5,582 nucleotides of DNA, from NCBI GenBank assembly GCA_937921835.1, contig CAKZVG010000483.1:1-5582 (forward strand), given 5' to 3'. Origin of the DNA: an uncultured Bryobacteraceae bacterium (GTDB taxonomy: Bacteria > Acidobacteriota > Terriglobia > Bryobacterales > Bryobacteraceae). The notes beneath the pieces were generated by a model, which saw only the letters and a list, made by a program, of their open reading frames with translations, was not told the DNA's origin and made no database searches. Within the stretch, counting starts at the first letter, position 1, and each line of letters starts with the position of its first letter. Positions 5,241 through 5,582 of the stretch are shown here, in pieces. A program made the translations under genes and the position numbers.

Positions 5241-5582
5241 ATGAAGCGGAAGGTCACTCACGGATTGGCGGCCGCGCTGCTGGTGGTGTGCGTGACGCTC
5301 ACCGTGTGGCAGGGTTCGTTCAGCTTCGGCGACTACGCGCCTTCGAATCCGGAGCAGACGGTGCTGCTGTGGGCGGTATCGACGCTGGTATTCCTGCTGC
5401 TGGTGACGCTCAGCTTCATGCTGTTCCGGACGGCGCTGAAGCTCTACCTCGAGCGCCGCGGCAACCGCGAAGGCTCGCGCATCAAGACCAAGCTTGTGGC
5501 CGGGGCGACGGCCTTGAGTTTCCTGCCGGTCTTCTTTCTGGTGGTCTGGGGCATGTATGTATTGAACCGGACGCTGGACAAG
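5241..5582 (+). CDS. NtrY-like membrane sensor histidine kinase, N-terminal part (runs off right edge)
   Basis: The visible 114 residues have three hydrophobic segments: about 9-24 (LAAALLVVCVTLTVW), 41-62 (VLLWAVSTLVFLLLVTLSFM), and 85-107 (LVAGATALSFLPVFFLVVWG). Between the second and third lies a basic cytoplasmic loop with LYLERRGNREGSRIKTKL. The GSRIKTKLV block followed by a helix with a central FLP and then LNRTLDK matches the N-terminus of NtrY-like kinases, where a periplasmic sensor part, HAMP, PAS and HisKA/HATPase domains normally follow; none of these is in the window. In other bacteria NtrY pairs with the sigma-54 activator NtrX, but whether that partner exists here cannot be seen. 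The ATG is supported by the TATAAT box; an in-frame GTG at 5220 would fall at or before the predicted transcript start. Confidence 0.85.
   Translation, partial: MKRKVTHGLAAALLVVCVTLTVWQGSFSFGDYAPSNPEQTVLLWAVSTLVFLLLVTLSFMLFRTALKLYLERRGNREGSRIKTKLVAGATALSFLPVFFLVVWGMYVLNRTLDK

Overview
The window is high-GC bacterial DNA dominated by signal transduction. From memory of the families, the N-terminus of the last gene (an NtrY-like sensor kinase with the motif GSRIKTKL) and the conserved orphan protein before it look most like Acidobacteriota, in the Solibacter/Bryobacter direction. That assignment is an inference and no search was run.

Layout, left to right. (1) The left edge holds the first codons of a minus-strand gene with an Ala-rich, possible signal sequence. 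(2) Bases 65-302 are a divergent intergenic region. (3) Bases 303-2110 hold a two-gene operon: a soluble PAS-HisKA_3 histidine kinase overlapping by 4 bases a NarL/FixJ-type response regulator, followed by a terminator-like hairpin. (4) Bases 2217-2609 encode a stand-alone NarL-like receiver with no DNA-binding domain. (5) Bases 2724-3353 encode an ECF-type RNA polymerase sigma factor, preceded by an unusually AT-rich leader with nested inverted repeats that reach its Shine-Dalgarno sequence. (6) Bases 3401-4384, minus strand, hold a di-heme cytochrome c gene interrupted by a single in-frame TAG between its two heme domains. (7) Bases 4521-5132 encode a conserved protein with a possible transglutaminase-like Cys-His-Asn arrangement, with a perfect 13-base palindrome in its promoter region. 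(8) Bases 5241-5582 hold the start of a membrane-bound NtrY-like histidine kinase that runs off the right edge.

The kinase, response regulator and possibly the orphan receiver could form one phosphorelay-type module. The sigma factor has no anti-sigma gene beside it, so its control must lie elsewhere or in its leader. The cytochrome would act outside the cytoplasmic membrane in electron transfer if full length, but as read only its first heme domain is translated. I see no mobile element, CRISPR array, tRNA or rRNA. No intergenic stretch exceeds 300 bases.
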